Shown here piece by piece: positions 29,991-38,286 of a stretch of DNA of 64,000 bases; position 1 is the first letter of the stretch, and the number at the start of each line of letters is the position of its first letter. Under the pieces are notes generated by a model, which saw only the letters and a program-made list of their open reading frames with translations, was not told where the DNA came from and did not search any database. The position numbers and the translations under genes are program-made. The DNA is from Desulfuromonas sp. DDH964. Lineage in GTDB: Bacteria > Desulfobacterota > Desulfuromonadia > Desulfuromonadales > DDH964. The DNA lies in assembly GCF_001611275.1 (NCBI RefSeq), contig NZ_CP015080.1, forward strand, positions 1,488,001 through 1,552,000, read 5' to 3'.

Positions 29991-30478
29991 ACTCCCCGCT
30001 GGCGAATCTGGCCGTCATCCTCTGCGAGCCGCAGCAGCCGGGGAATATCGGCGCCGTGGCCCGGGCGATGGCCAACTTCGGCGTCACCGACCTGCGGCTG
30101 GTCCGCCCCTGCGCCCATCTTCACCCCGAGGCCCGCAAGTTTGCCGCCCATGGCCACCTGCTGCTCGGCCAGGCGCGGCTTTTTGCCGACCTCGACAGCG
30201 CCCTGGACGGCATCGACCTGAGTATTGCCGCGACCTGTCGCAGCGGGCGCCTGCGCGGCGAACTCCTCGATTCGACCCGCTTGCCGGAGCTGGTCGCAGC
30301 GCTCCCCGCCGGGGCGCGCACCGCTCTCGTCTTCGGGCGCGAGGACCGGGGTCTCGCCACCGCCGAGGTGGCACTTTGCACCCGCGCCGTCGCCATTGCC
30401 ACCTTGGGGCCGGCCTCCTCCTTCAACCTGGCCCAGGCGGTCCTTGTTTTTCTCTACGAGCTGGCGCGGCGCCCCTGA
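29987..30478 (+). CDS. TrmJ-like SPOUT RNA 2'-O-methyltransferase
   Basis: 163 residues. Motifs VILCEPQQPGNIGAVARAMA, ALVFGREDRGL and SSFNLAQAVLVFLYEL place it with TrmJ, which methylates ribose 32 in tRNA. It ends right after the SPOUT knot and lacks the roughly 80-residue C-terminal region of E. coli TrmJ, so specificity may differ. The start is TTG 29987, overlapping the previous stop by four bases (TTGA); no nearer ATG or GTG fits the conserved N-terminus. Confidence 0.82.
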   Translation: MNSPLANLAVILCEPQQPGNIGAVARAMANFGVTDLRLVRPCAHLHPEARKFAAHGHLLLGQARLFADLDSALDGIDLSIAATCRSGRLRGELLDSTRLPELVAALPAGARTALVFGREDRGLATAEVALCTRAVAIATLGPASSFNLAQAVLVFLYELARRP

Positions 30479-30508
30479 CCGGTTCGCCGGAAAGGTGCCG
30501 CGCGAAGC

Positions 30509-30536
30509 TTGACAGGGGGGTGGCCGGGCCGATAAT
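30509..30536 (+). promoter_or_regulatory. Sigma70-type promoter for the oxidoreductase-murB pair
   Basis: TTGACA (30509-30514), 16-base spacer, GATAAT (30531-30536) within an AT-rich tract in otherwise GC-rich DNA; start codon at 30611. Confidence 0.65.
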
Positions 30537-30610
30537 AATATCCTGGCTGTTGCTGCGGTGAGCCTGTCTTTCGGGCTTGCGACCCTTTTCCCCAGCGCGC
30601 AGGAGGGACC

Positions 30611-31558
30611 ATGCGTATCGCCCTGATCGGCATCGGCAAGATCGCCAATTACCAGATGCAGGCCATCTCCCACACCAGGGGGATCACCCTGGTCGATGCC
30701 CACGACCTCGACCCGGTACGGGCCGAAGAGCTTCCCGGCAGCGTGCAGTTCCACGATGACCTCGACAAGCTGCTGCAGCGCTCCAAGGCCGATGCCTTCC
30801 TCGTCTCGACGCCGACGCCGAGTCACTTCGAGGTGGCGATGAAGATCATCGAGGCCGACCGCGTTTCCATCGTCGAAAAACCGCTCTGCACCAACCAGCA
30901 GCAGGTCGACGCCCTGATGACGGCGGCCCGCACCCGCAAACTCCCGCTTTATACCGCGTTCCATCCAAGCTACGGGCGGGAGGTTGAATGGTGGCTGGAA
31001 CAGACCGGCGCCCAGAATTTCGAGGTCGGGCGCCTGATCGGTTTCGAGTCCTGCTTTGCCGATCCCTATTTCCTCGATGGCAAGCTCACGCTGGGCGCCG
31101 TCGGCAAGGCCGGGGCCTGGCTCGACAGTGGCATCAGCAGCCTGAGTATCCTGGCGCGCCTGCTCGATCCGGAGCAGATGGCGGTGGTCGAAGGACGGAT
31201 GACCGTCATCCCCTCCATTTCCTGCGCCCAGGTCCAGGGACTCGGGCTCTACCGGTTTCACAGCGGCGGCAGTGTCGGTTACGGCATGATCGATACCAAC
31301 TGGACCCTGGGCAAGAACTACAAGACCACCCGGCTCTGGTATGAGAATGGCGTCATCGAACTCGATCATGCCCGGGAGTACGGGCGGTTGCGGCTCGCCG
31401 GCCAGGAGGAGCTGGTCTTCAATCTGGCGACCGACAAGCCGCGGCTGGTCAATCACTACTGCGGGGTCTTCGACAACCTCGCCATGCTCTTCGCTGGTGG
31501 GGAAGACAACAAGGAACTCTCCGAGGTCCTGCATCGCCTCCTCTTTTCCGCCCTTTAA
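30611..31558 (+). CDS. Gfo/Idh/MocA-family oxidoreductase
   Basis: 315-residue NAD(P)-dependent dehydrogenase, usually acting on sugars or sugar nucleotides. Rossmann loop IGIGKIANYQ at the N-terminus, then FLVSTPTPSHFEVA and the EKPLCTN motif (Lys of the catalytic set) near residue 95, followed by the alpha/beta substrate domain with AGAWLDSGISSL, whose Asp and following residues correspond to the catalytic DXGXH-like region. AGGAGGG precedes ATG 30611. It lies 18 bases ahead of murB behind a shared promoter, suggesting a sugar of cell envelope metabolism; substrate unknown. Confidence 0.88.
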   Translation: MRIALIGIGKIANYQMQAISHTRGITLVDAHDLDPVRAEELPGSVQFHDDLDKLLQRSKADAFLVSTPTPSHFEVAMKIIEADRVSIVEKPLCTNQQQVDALMTAARTRKLPLYTAFHPSYGREVEWWLEQTGAQNFEVGRLIGFESCFADPYFLDGKLTLGAVGKAGAWLDSGISSLSILARLLDPEQMAVVEGRMTVIPSISCAQVQGLGLYRFHSGGSVGYGMIDTNWTLGKNYKTTRLWYENGVIELDHAREYGRLRLAGQEELVFNLATDKPRLVNHYCGVFDNLAMLFAGGEDNKELSEVLHRLLFSAL

Positions 31559-31576
31559 GGCAGTTACCCGTTTTCC

Positions 31577-32548
31577 ATGGCGACTTTTTCAAGTGAACGG
31601 ATGCAGGCCGACCTGGCCGGCCTCGGCCTGACGACGCTCAGCGCCGATGCGCCCCTTGCCGCTCACAGCAGCTGGCAGATCGGCGGGCCGGCCGACCTGC
31701 TGGTCGAACCGGCGAGTGTCAGCGAGGTTTGCACGGTCGTCCAGTATGCGCGGGCCCACGGGCTGCCGCTGCTGGTCATCGGCCAGGGGAGCAATCTCCT
31801 TTTCGATGATGCCGGCCTGCGCGGCATTGTCCTCAAGGTGGGGCGGCGCCTCGCCGACCTGGAAATAGCCGGACGGCGGATTTCGGCGGGTGCCGGTCTC
31901 TGGGTGCCGGGCCTGGCCCGCGCCGCCCAGCGCGCCGGAATCGCCGGGTTCGAGCATATCGTCGGTATACCGGGGACGGTGGGCGGGCTGGTGGTGATGA
32001 ACGGGGGGAGCCGACGCCAGGGGATCGGTGATCTGGTGCGGCGGGTCTGGGTGGTAGACCGGGAAGGCAACCAGGCGTCCTTGACGCGCCAGGAGTGCGG
32101 TTTTGGCTATCGCTGCAGCAACCTGCAGGGGAGCGGCTCGCTGGTGGTACGCGTCGAACTGGAGGGGCGGGCCGGGGAGGGGCGACAGATCCGCCGGGAG
32201 ATGCTCGCCGACCTGCGGGAGCGGCGCGGCAAGTTCCCGCGCAAGGAGCCGAACTGCGGCTCCGTCTTTTTGAGCACGGCGGCGATGCATGCCAGCGTCG
32301 GACCGCCGGGGCGGATCATCGAAGAGGCCGGTCTGAAGGGGGCGTCCATCGGCGCGGCGGAAGTTTCCCGGCGTCATGCCAACTTCATCGTCAACCGGGG
32401 CGGTGCGACCTCCCGCGATGTGCTGGCCCTGATTGCCCACATCCGGCAGGTGGTTATGGAACGGATCGGGTTTGAACTGCAGTGCGAAGTGCGCTACGTC
32501 GATCCCCGCGGCGGCGTGATGCCCGCCGACCGCGCCCTGACTCCATAA
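31577..32548 (+). CDS. murB: UDP-N-acetylenolpyruvoylglucosamine reductase MurB
   Basis: 323-residue FAD flavoenzyme that uses NADPH to make UDP-N-acetylmuramate for peptidoglycan. FAD-binding motifs LLVIGQGSNLLF and IVGIPGTVGGLVVMNGG; FGYRCSNL; the catalytic Ser in NCGSVFL; VSRRHANFIVNRG; and CEVRYVD near the C-terminus carrying the final Glu. The short form with HANFIVN resembles type II MurB. It is not among other mur/fts genes here, so it is either the sole relocated copy or a paralogue. ATG 31577 lacks a strong ribosome site. Confidence 0.93.
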   Translation: MATFSSERMQADLAGLGLTTLSADAPLAAHSSWQIGGPADLLVEPASVSEVCTVVQYARAHGLPLLVIGQGSNLLFDDAGLRGIVLKVGRRLADLEIAGRRISAGAGLWVPGLARAAQRAGIAGFEHIVGIPGTVGGLVVMNGGSRRQGIGDLVRRVWVVDREGNQASLTRQECGFGYRCSNLQGSGSLVVRVELEGRAGEGRQIRREMLADLRERRGKFPRKEPNCGSVFLSTAAMHASVGPPGRIIEEAGLKGASIGAAEVSRRHANFIVNRGGATSRDVLALIAHIRQVVMERIGFELQCEVRYVDPRGGVMPADRALTP

Positions 32549-32576
32549 CGGGGCTGTCCGCAGTGAGGATACCGGG

Positions 32577-32614
32577 AACGGCCGGGGGTGCAGGGTGCTG
32601 CATTCCCGGCCGTT
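32577..32614. terminator. Bidirectional hairpin between convergent murB and thioesterase genes
   Basis: AACGGCCGGG pairs with CCCGGCCGTT, and an inner TGCAG/CTGCA extends the stem. It lies between stops at 32548 and 32621. AAC and GTT ends give only short T runs. Confidence 0.65.
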
Positions 32615-32620
32615 GGCGTT

Positions 32621-33043
32621 TCAGACACTGGCGTCGGCGGCCTTTTTGGCGAGGCGGGCGACAAACTTGTCGTGGTCGATGGTAAAGCGCTCATGGTAGC
32701 CGCGGGCGATAACATCGGCCGCATCCCGGGCCTCGACGCTCCAGCGGGTGCGGCGGCCGTCCACCTCATCGAGGCGCACCTGCGCCGTGACCGTCATCCC
32801 CGGCGGTGTCGCCGCCTCGTGGGTGATATCGACCAGGGTGCCGACACTTTGTTCCCCCTCTTCAAGAAACGGCGCCAGCGCCTCCATGCAGGCCCATTCC
32901 AGAAATCCGACCAGAAAGCCGGTGGCGAAGACTTCGGGCATGGCCCGGAAAGGTTCCGCTTCGGGATAGAGGTAGGGGACGGTCTTGGTCACCGGGACGC
33001 AAAAGTGCAGGGTGTGGGAATGGCCAACGGCGATTTCGCGCAT
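32621..33043 (-). CDS. FlK-like hotdog-fold acyl-CoA thioesterase
   Basis: 140 residues closely following the pattern of FlK, the fluoroacetyl-CoA thioesterase of Streptomyces cattleya: KTVPYLYPEAEPF, then PEVFATGFLVGFLEWAC and THEAATPPGMTVTA. Thr41, Glu49 and His75 align with the FlK catalytic set Thr42, Glu50 and His76, all kept. A related housekeeping thioesterase acting on a small acyl-CoA is more likely than fluoroacetate resistance. GGGAGG precedes ATG 33043. It converges with murB. Confidence 0.85.
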   Translation of the reverse strand: MREIAVGHSHTLHFCVPVTKTVPYLYPEAEPFRAMPEVFATGFLVGFLEWACMEALAPFLEEGEQSVGTLVDITHEAATPPGMTVTAQVRLDEVDGRRTRWSVEARDAADVIARGYHERFTIDHDKFVARLAKKAADASV

Positions 33044-33137
33044 GATGTTTCCTCCCTGTGCGGATTGAAAGAACTGCTGCCAGTTTAACACAGCCTGACG
33101 GTTGGCCGGCCGGCCAGCCAGGTCCCTTCCGGCAGGG

Positions 33138-33944
33138 TCAGAGGTAGCTGCGGCCGCCAACGTAGGTGCGCACGAAAAAGGGGGTGGCAAGATCGGCGAT
33201 CCGCACCGTCTTGCCGGTGCGCGGGGCATGGATGAACCTGCCGTCGCCGATGTAGAGCCCAACGTGGGTAACCGTACTTCCGCCCCTGGTGGCGAAGAAG
33301 ACCAGGTCGCCCGGGCGCAGCTCCGTTTTCGCCACCCAGCGTCCGGCCTGGAACTGGCTGCGTGAGACCCGCGGCAGGTCGAGTCCGTTGAGGCGGTAGC
33401 AGACCAGGGTCAGGCCGCTGCAGTCGAATCCCTCCTCGGCATCGGTCCCGCCCCAGCGATAGGGGACGCCGAGAAAGCGGCGCGCGGTCCTTACCAGTTC
33501 GGTGCGCAGGTCCCCCGGCGCCCCGCGGGCAATGCGGGCGGCGGTGTAGTCCTCCGGAATGACAATGAAGAAGGAGCCGATCAGCCCCTGGTCCCGCAAT
33601 CCAACCGCTTCGTTTTTCGCCGCTTGGTAACTGTCATGATTGCCGAAGCGGACCTTGTAGAGCCCCGACTCATGCAGGAAGTAGTAGGCGTCGATGCCGC
33701 GCGACTCAAGCAGACGTTCGAGCCGCACCGCGTTGTCTATACTGGAAAAAGCCCCCACCTGGACGCTGTAACCCATCCGGGCCAGGGGGGGCGCAGCGGC
33801 CTCCGCCGCCGGCAGCAGCGCGGCGATGGGATCGCTGCCGGCGGCGCTGACCGGGAGGGGGGATGGCGCAGGCGGAGCTTGCGGTAGCGCACCCTGGCAG
33901 GCGGGCAGGAGCAGGAAGAGAATCAGCAGAAGCGGCAGCCGCAT
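33138..33944 (-). CDS. Lipoprotein with SPOR and NlpC/P60 peptidase domains
   Basis: 268-residue predicted cell-wall hydrolase. Lipobox LLLPAC gives a lipidated Cys near residue 17. A Pro/Ala linker leads to a SPOR domain (about 55-135, GYSVQVGAFSSIDNA), which binds denuded peptidoglycan at septa. The NlpC/P60 domain (about 150-268) has catalytic Cys in FDCSGLT, His in VTHVGLYIG and the polar third residue in FIHAPRTGK. ATG 33944 was chosen because the signal sequence begins there. It starts 17 bases after the stop of the AspT-type gene, in the same operon. Confidence 0.9.
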   Translation of the reverse strand: MRLPLLLILFLLLPACQGALPQAPPAPSPLPVSAAGSDPIAALLPAAEAAAPPLARMGYSVQVGAFSSIDNAVRLERLLESRGIDAYYFLHESGLYKVRFGNHDSYQAAKNEAVGLRDQGLIGSFFIVIPEDYTAARIARGAPGDLRTELVRTARRFLGVPYRWGGTDAEEGFDCSGLTLVCYRLNGLDLPRVSRSQFQAGRWVAKTELRPGDLVFFATRGGSTVTHVGLYIGDGRFIHAPRTGKTVRIADLATPFFVRTYVGGRSYL

Positions 33945-33961
33945 CAGAATGACACCGGTGG

Positions 33962-35557
33962 CTACAGGAGCAGCAGCAGGACTTTGACGGCGAGAATCTT
34001 GCCGATCAGGGCGACGGGGTAGACGGTGGCATAGGCAGCCGGGGCGTAGCTGCTGGTCGACAGGGTGCCGGCCGCGGCCAGGCCCGAGGCACTGGTCATG
34101 CCGCCGACCAGGACCCCGAGCAGGCGCAGAAAGCGGATGCGCAACAGCCACAACCCGAGGAGCAGGCCGGCAGCCAGGGGGAGCAGGGTCACCAGGACGC
34201 CGGAAAAGAGGAGCGCCTCCCCTTGCTCGTGAAGCGTGGCGACAAAGGAACCGCCGGCCGAGGTGCCGATCGCCGCCATGAAGAGGGCCAGGCCGAGGTC
34301 ACGGATCAGGCGATTGCCGGCCGTCGGCAGATCCCAGATCAGCGGGCCGGTCTGGTAGCGGGCGCCGAGCAGCAGGCCGGCGATCAGGGTGCCGCCGGTA
34401 GTGCCGAGGGTCAAGGGGCCGACCAGCGGCAGCGGCAGGGTCAGCCCCCCGAGCAGGAACCCGAAGAGGAGTCCGATGAGGATCGGCAGCAGGTTGATGT
34501 CGTAGGTGGCCTTGAGGTCGTTGCCGAGCATCCGCGAGATGTTGCGCAGGGCGCGCTCGTCCCCCACGGCGTGGAGGACGTCGCCGAGATGGAGCCGGGT
34601 GTGGGGATCGGCGATCAGGTCGATGCCGTTGCGGGTGATCCGTGCCACCTGCACGTTGAAGGTTTCCCGGAAATTGAAATAGCCGAGGGTGGTCCCCACG
34701 AAACGGCGCTTGGAGACGACGATGCTCTTTTTGGTCAGCATCCGTTCGAAGGCAATCTCCCCCGCTACCTCCTGGCCGATGAAGAGGACCATCTTTTCGA
34801 GGTCGCCGGGGCGACCGACGACCCGCAGCCGGTCGCCTTCCTGCAGCACCGTATCCGCCCCGACCAGGACCGGTTCGAGGGCCCCCTGGCGCAGCAGGCG
34901 GGTGATCGTCACCGGGGCAATCTCCTTGAGCAGGAGCTGGTCGATGCGCTTGCCGAAGAGGTTGGGATTGCTGACCTCGATATGACGAAAGGTGATCGGT
35001 GGGTTGATCAGCGCCAGCTCCTCGGCCAGGCGCTCTTCTTCCTGCTTCAGGTTGACCCGCAGCAGGCGCGGTACCAGCCGGATGGCGAGGGCGACGCCGA
35101 TCACGCCGAAACCGTAGGTCACCCCGTAAGCGGCCGGCGCCCGGGCATGACCGACGATCTCGACGGCGGCCGCCAGGGACGGGGTGCTGGTCATCGCCCC
35201 GGCGAGGAGGCCGGCGCCGGTCCCCGGATCGAAACCGAAGAGCCGACAGCAGGCGAAGGCTGCCAGGGTGCCGGTCAGGGCCATGACCAGCACCACCAGG
35301 GCCATCGCCAGGCCATGACTGCGGAAGGAACTGGCAAAGCCCGGCCCGGCCTGTAAACCGATGGCGTAAATGAACATCGCCAGGCCGATGGTGTGGATGC
35401 CGGCAGGGAGGGTGACGCCGAAATGGCCGAAGGCGAGGGCCACGAAGATGATCGCCGATGGACCGAGGGAGAGGTTCCACAGCCGCACCCTGCCGAGCAG
35501 TTCGCCCAGGATGATGATCAGCAGCAGCAGAAAGATCTGGTTATGCAGCAGGGTCAT
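33962..35557 (-). CDS. AspT/YidE-type (AAE family) membrane transporter
   Basis: 531-residue transporter of the aspartate:alanine exchanger family. Two groups of about five TM helices (about 5-165 and 360-531), each with the duplicated signature GAMTSTPSLAAA and GGMTSASGLAAAG, flank two cytoplasmic TrkA-C domains (about 190-350; for example FRHIEVSNPNLFGKRI). The layout fits AspT/YbjL/YidE proteins; the substrate cannot be told. GGTGGG lies before ATG 35557. Confidence 0.92.
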   Translation of the reverse strand: MTLLHNQIFLLLLIIILGELLGRVRLWNLSLGPSAIIFVALAFGHFGVTLPAGIHTIGLAMFIYAIGLQAGPGFASSFRSHGLAMALVVLVMALTGTLAAFACCRLFGFDPGTGAGLLAGAMTSTPSLAAAVEIVGHARAPAAYGVTYGFGVIGVALAIRLVPRLLRVNLKQEEERLAEELALINPPITFRHIEVSNPNLFGKRIDQLLLKEIAPVTITRLLRQGALEPVLVGADTVLQEGDRLRVVGRPGDLEKMVLFIGQEVAGEIAFERMLTKKSIVVSKRRFVGTTLGYFNFRETFNVQVARITRNGIDLIADPHTRLHLGDVLHAVGDERALRNISRMLGNDLKATYDINLLPILIGLLFGFLLGGLTLPLPLVGPLTLGTTGGTLIAGLLLGARYQTGPLIWDLPTAGNRLIRDLGLALFMAAIGTSAGGSFVATLHEQGEALLFSGVLVTLLPLAAGLLLGLWLLRIRFLRLLGVLVGGMTSASGLAAAGTLSTSSYAPAAYATVYPVALIGKILAVKVLLLLL

Positions 35558-35586
35558 GGTCCCACCGGGAATTGTCGCAGGGTCGG

Positions 35587-36252
35587 TCAGAACCGGACCC
35601 GGCCGAGATTCTTCTGGTAGTCGCCAAAGAGCTCTTCGAACATCTTGACCCAGTGGCCGGCGGTCATCAGGGTGAAGCGGTGCAGGGCGGTCCCGGAAAC
35701 CTCAAACCGCCCCTTGCCTCCCGGCCCCCGGGTGATCAGGGTGGTCTTGATTTCACCGGCCATTTTCGGAATGTCTCCCGACCAACCGCCCCCCTTGACC
35801 TGGATATAGCCCCAGAGCTGGTCGATGGCGACCTCCATGACAATGGCTTCGGGCCCGGCCGCCGCGGCGTCGCCGACCACCCGGTAACCGTAGCTGGCAA
35901 GGGCATCGGTCAGCAGCTCGCGGACCACCTTTTCGACCGGCTGGTCCGGTTTGAGGAAGATATTGTTGCGCGCCTTGCCATAGCCGTCCCGGACCCGGGC
36001 GATAAAAAAGCGGCGCTCCTTGGCGGGCGTGGTGGCAACGCTGCCGACGGCGATGGACGGGGTATTTGCTTCCCGGGGGTTGTCGGCGAAGGTGCGGTTG
36101 TCGCTGACGCTTTTCAGGTAGATCACCCCTTTTGCGTCGCCCCTGGCGCCCTTGAACGCCGGGATTGTCAGGGCGATTTCACTCCGCCCGGCGGCGTCGG
36201 AGGCGGTTGGCAGCAGCATGAGCAGCAGCAGGCAGAGTACGGACAGGCGCAT
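35587..36252 (-). CDS. Exported protein of unknown function (YajG-like?)
   Basis: 221 residues with a signal peptide (MRLSVLCLLLLMLLPTASDA, cleavage near 23). The mature protein has a region VEKVVRELLTDALASYGYRV and later an alternating beta pattern (IKTTLITRG, GRFEVSGTAL) that recalls YajG-type outer-membrane-associated proteins, though without a lipobox. AGGAGG precedes ATG 36252. It heads the minus-strand operon with the AspT-type and NlpC genes. The IS200-like element begins only about 30 bases upstream. Confidence 0.7.
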   Translation of the reverse strand: MRLSVLCLLLLMLLPTASDAAGRSEIALTIPAFKGARGDAKGVIYLKSVSDNRTFADNPREANTPSIAVGSVATTPAKERRFFIARVRDGYGKARNNIFLKPDQPVEKVVRELLTDALASYGYRVVGDAAAAGPEAIVMEVAIDQLWGYIQVKGGGWSGDIPKMAGEIKTTLITRGPGGKGRFEVSGTALHRFTLMTAGHWVKMFEELFGDYQKNLGRVRF

Positions 36253-36389
36253 TGGCGATCCTCCTTTAGTGTGAAGTAGAAACCCCCGTCCTCTGGACGG
36301 GGTCAGAGTCCTTTGGCTTTGCCAAAAGGGCTCATGGCAATCCATATTCAGGCGTTGTTCCCGCAACGACCTGAACAGAAAGGAAAGCC

Positions 36390-36824
36390 ATGAGCCGTTT
36401 TCGAAAATTAACACATGCGATCTGGCACTGCCAGTATCACATCGTCTGGGTGCCCAAGTATCGCTTCCGGATATTGGAAGGTGAACTGGCGCAAGAAGTT
36501 CGAGCGTGTATCCGGATCTTCAGCGAGCAGAGTCACTGCGAGGTCGTCGAGCTGAATGTCCAGAAAGACCATATTCACCTGATCATCATGGTGCCGCCCA
36601 AGGTGTCCATTTCGGAGTTGATGGGGCGCCTGAAGGGCCGATCAGCGATACGTATTTTAAAGAACCATCCCAAGTTGCGGAAGAAACGCTACTGGGGCAA
36701 TCATTTTTGGGCGCCCGGCTACTGCGTTGACACGGTAGGCCTGGATGCCGAGATGATCAGGCGCTACGTGCGGTATCAAGAGCAGCATGAGAAGAAAGTG
36801 GAACAACAGCAACTCAAATTCTAA
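36390..36824 (+). CDS. tnpA: IS200/IS605-family transposase TnpA (Y1 HUH)
   Basis: 144 residues. It starts with HAIWHCQYHIVWVPKYR; the HUH motif is DHIHLIIMVPP (both His kept), and the catalytic Tyr lies in EMIRRYVRYQEQHE near the end. WGNHFWAPGYCVDTVG is also typical. The frame is intact and AAAGGAAAGCC precedes ATG 36390. It moves single-stranded DNA between hairpin ends. No TnpB/IscB partner is present. Confidence 0.95.
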   Translation: MSRFRKLTHAIWHCQYHIVWVPKYRFRILEGELAQEVRACIRIFSEQSHCEVVELNVQKDHIHLIIMVPPKVSISELMGRLKGRSAIRILKNHPKLRKKRYWGNHFWAPGYCVDTVGLDAEMIRRYVRYQEQHEKKVEQQQLKF

Positions 36825-36849
36825 TTGTTGTGGACGTGGGAACAACGCT

Positions 36850-36930
36850 CCGGTGACCCTCTTTGGGGGTCACCGGCAACGCCCCCTCTGGGGGCGCCTT
36901 TAAAGCCCCGTCCTCTGGGCGGGGTTTTTT
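36850..36930 (+). terminator. Three tandem hairpins after tnpA ending in a T run
   Basis: CCGGTGACCC/GGGTCACCGG (36850-36876), GCCCCC/GGGGGC (36881-36895) and CCCCG/CGGGG (36906-36924) followed by TTTTTTT. They likely insulate tnpA and form part of the right end of the element. Confidence 0.7.
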
Positions 36931-37005
36931 TACAATGGACAGAAAAATCCAAGGTTCAGCCGGTTGCCGGAGAATATAGCGGATTGAAGCGGAAGCGGCA
37001 ACCTT

Positions 37006-38220
37006 TCAGCGCCGGCCCAGGAGACGGACAGCGACAGCGGAGCAGAACCCGCCGACACCGAGACTGGCGAAGGCAAGGCCCCAGGCGAAGACCTGGCTGT
37101 TGCCGCCGGCGAGGTCGAGAACGGCGCCGAAGACCAGGGGGGCGGTGAAGCCGGCGCCGAAGCCGAGCAGCGAATGGAGCGCCATCGCCGCCCCGCGGCG
37201 TTGCGGGTCGGCCGCCGCGACCATGCCGGCGGTGAGCGCGGCCGAATCGCCCATCACCAGCAGGAAGTAGCCGGCGACCAGGATGAAGACGAGCAGGGGG
37301 GGGAGGGGGGCGCTGAAGCCGACCAGGCAGGAGGCGACCCCGGATGCTGTCATCACCATCAGGACCACCTGGCGGCGGTCGCGGCGCACCGCCAGTTCAT
37401 TGCCGAAAATACTCGCCAGCGGGCCGAGAAGATTGACCCAGGCGGCGAGGGTGGCGGCGCGGGCGAGGGAGCCTCCTGTCGCGGAGAGGCCGAGGCTGAA
37501 GGCGAAAAAGGCCGGCAGCCAGGAGCGCAATCCAAAGAGTTCCCAGCAATGGAACATGTAGCCGAGGATATAGCCGAAGGCCGGCCGGTTGCGCACCACC
37601 GAACCGAATTCGAAAAGGCCGGCGGGCCGGGCAGCAGAGGTTTGCCCACCCCTGGGCGGGAAGCTGAAGAGCACCAGCGGCCCGGCCATCAGGGGACCGA
37701 GGCTGGCGAGGGCAAAGGTCCACTGCCAGCCGGCCTGGGAGAGGGCGCCGGCCAGCAGCAGGGAACCGCTGGTGCCGAGACCGAAGCTGGCGGTGTAGAA
37801 GGCGATGCTGCGGCTCTGGGTGGTCCCCTGCAGATGCTCGGTCAGAAGGCGCAACCCGGGCATGTAGGTGCCGGCAAGCCCGGCCCCGACCAGCGCCTGG
37901 CAGAGGAGCGCGCTGATCAGCCCCTGGGCGAAAAGGGCAAAGCCGAGGCAGCCGCAGGCGGAAAGGAGGGTGGCGAGCAGGTAGATGCGGCGGGCGTCGA
38001 TGCGGTCGGTCAGCCCGACCAGGATCGGGGTTGCCGCCATGTAGCCGGCAAAAAAGGTGCCGCTGATCAGCCCCGCCTCCGAGTTGGTCAGGCTCCAGCC
38101 CTGCTGCAGGGTCCGCAGCAGGGCCGGATAGGTGGCGAACCCGGTCATGCTGAGAATCTCCGCCGTGCAGAGCAGGAGCACGGCGCGCAGGGGCGAAGGC
38201 GGGGACTTGGTGCCGATCAT
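37006..38220 (-). CDS. Major facilitator superfamily transporter
   Basis: 404 residues with about 12 TM helices. MFS landmarks: the loop between helices 2 and 3 (GLTDRIDARRIYLLATLLSACG) and its weaker counterpart in the second half (GNELAVRRDRRQVVLMV). It probably exports or imports a small molecule; substrate unknown. ATG 38220 has AAGGAA seven bases ahead; an earlier ATG (38253) adds eleven residues and lacks a ribosome site. The small gene 38287-38550 lies upstream in the same direction. Confidence 0.88.
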   Translation of the reverse strand: MIGTKSPPSPLRAVLLLCTAEILSMTGFATYPALLRTLQQGWSLTNSEAGLISGTFFAGYMAATPILVGLTDRIDARRIYLLATLLSACGCLGFALFAQGLISALLCQALVGAGLAGTYMPGLRLLTEHLQGTTQSRSIAFYTASFGLGTSGSLLLAGALSQAGWQWTFALASLGPLMAGPLVLFSFPPRGGQTSAARPAGLFEFGSVVRNRPAFGYILGYMFHCWELFGLRSWLPAFFAFSLGLSATGGSLARAATLAAWVNLLGPLASIFGNELAVRRDRRQVVLMVMTASGVASCLVGFSAPLPPLLVFILVAGYFLLVMGDSAALTAGMVAAADPQRRGAAMALHSLLGFGAGFTAPLVFGAVLDLAGGNSQVFAWGLAFASLGVGGFCSAVAVRLLGRR

Positions 38221-38286
38221 CGGCAATTCCTTGCGGCAGGGGGCGGCTGGCATCCGCCGACACAGGGAGCAGTCAGGATGAGTGGT

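Larger units (their letters stand above)
36282..36931 (+). mobile_element. IS200/IS605-type insertion sequence (about 0.65 kb)
   Basis: Single-gene element with hairpin ends. The left end has CCCCGTCCTCTGGACGGGG (36284-36302) and the right end CCCCGTCCTCTGGGCGGGG (36906-36924), nearly the same hairpin, as expected for ends read by a Y1 transposase. Further hairpins lie at 36850-36876 and 36881-36895, and the right one is followed by a run of seven T. Ends are approximate, since this family makes no target duplication and cleavage sites cannot be fixed here. Confidence 0.8.

Noticed and set aside
36282..36931. CRISPR-like or REP array in the IS region
   Set aside because: Several hairpins occur but there are no regular repeats with spacers; they are ends and terminators of the IS200-type element.
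36962..37003. Hairpin after the MFS gene as terminator (GGTTGCCG/CGGCAACC)
   Set aside because: Only 8 pairs with a 26-base loop and no T run on the minus strand, so it is too weak to claim.
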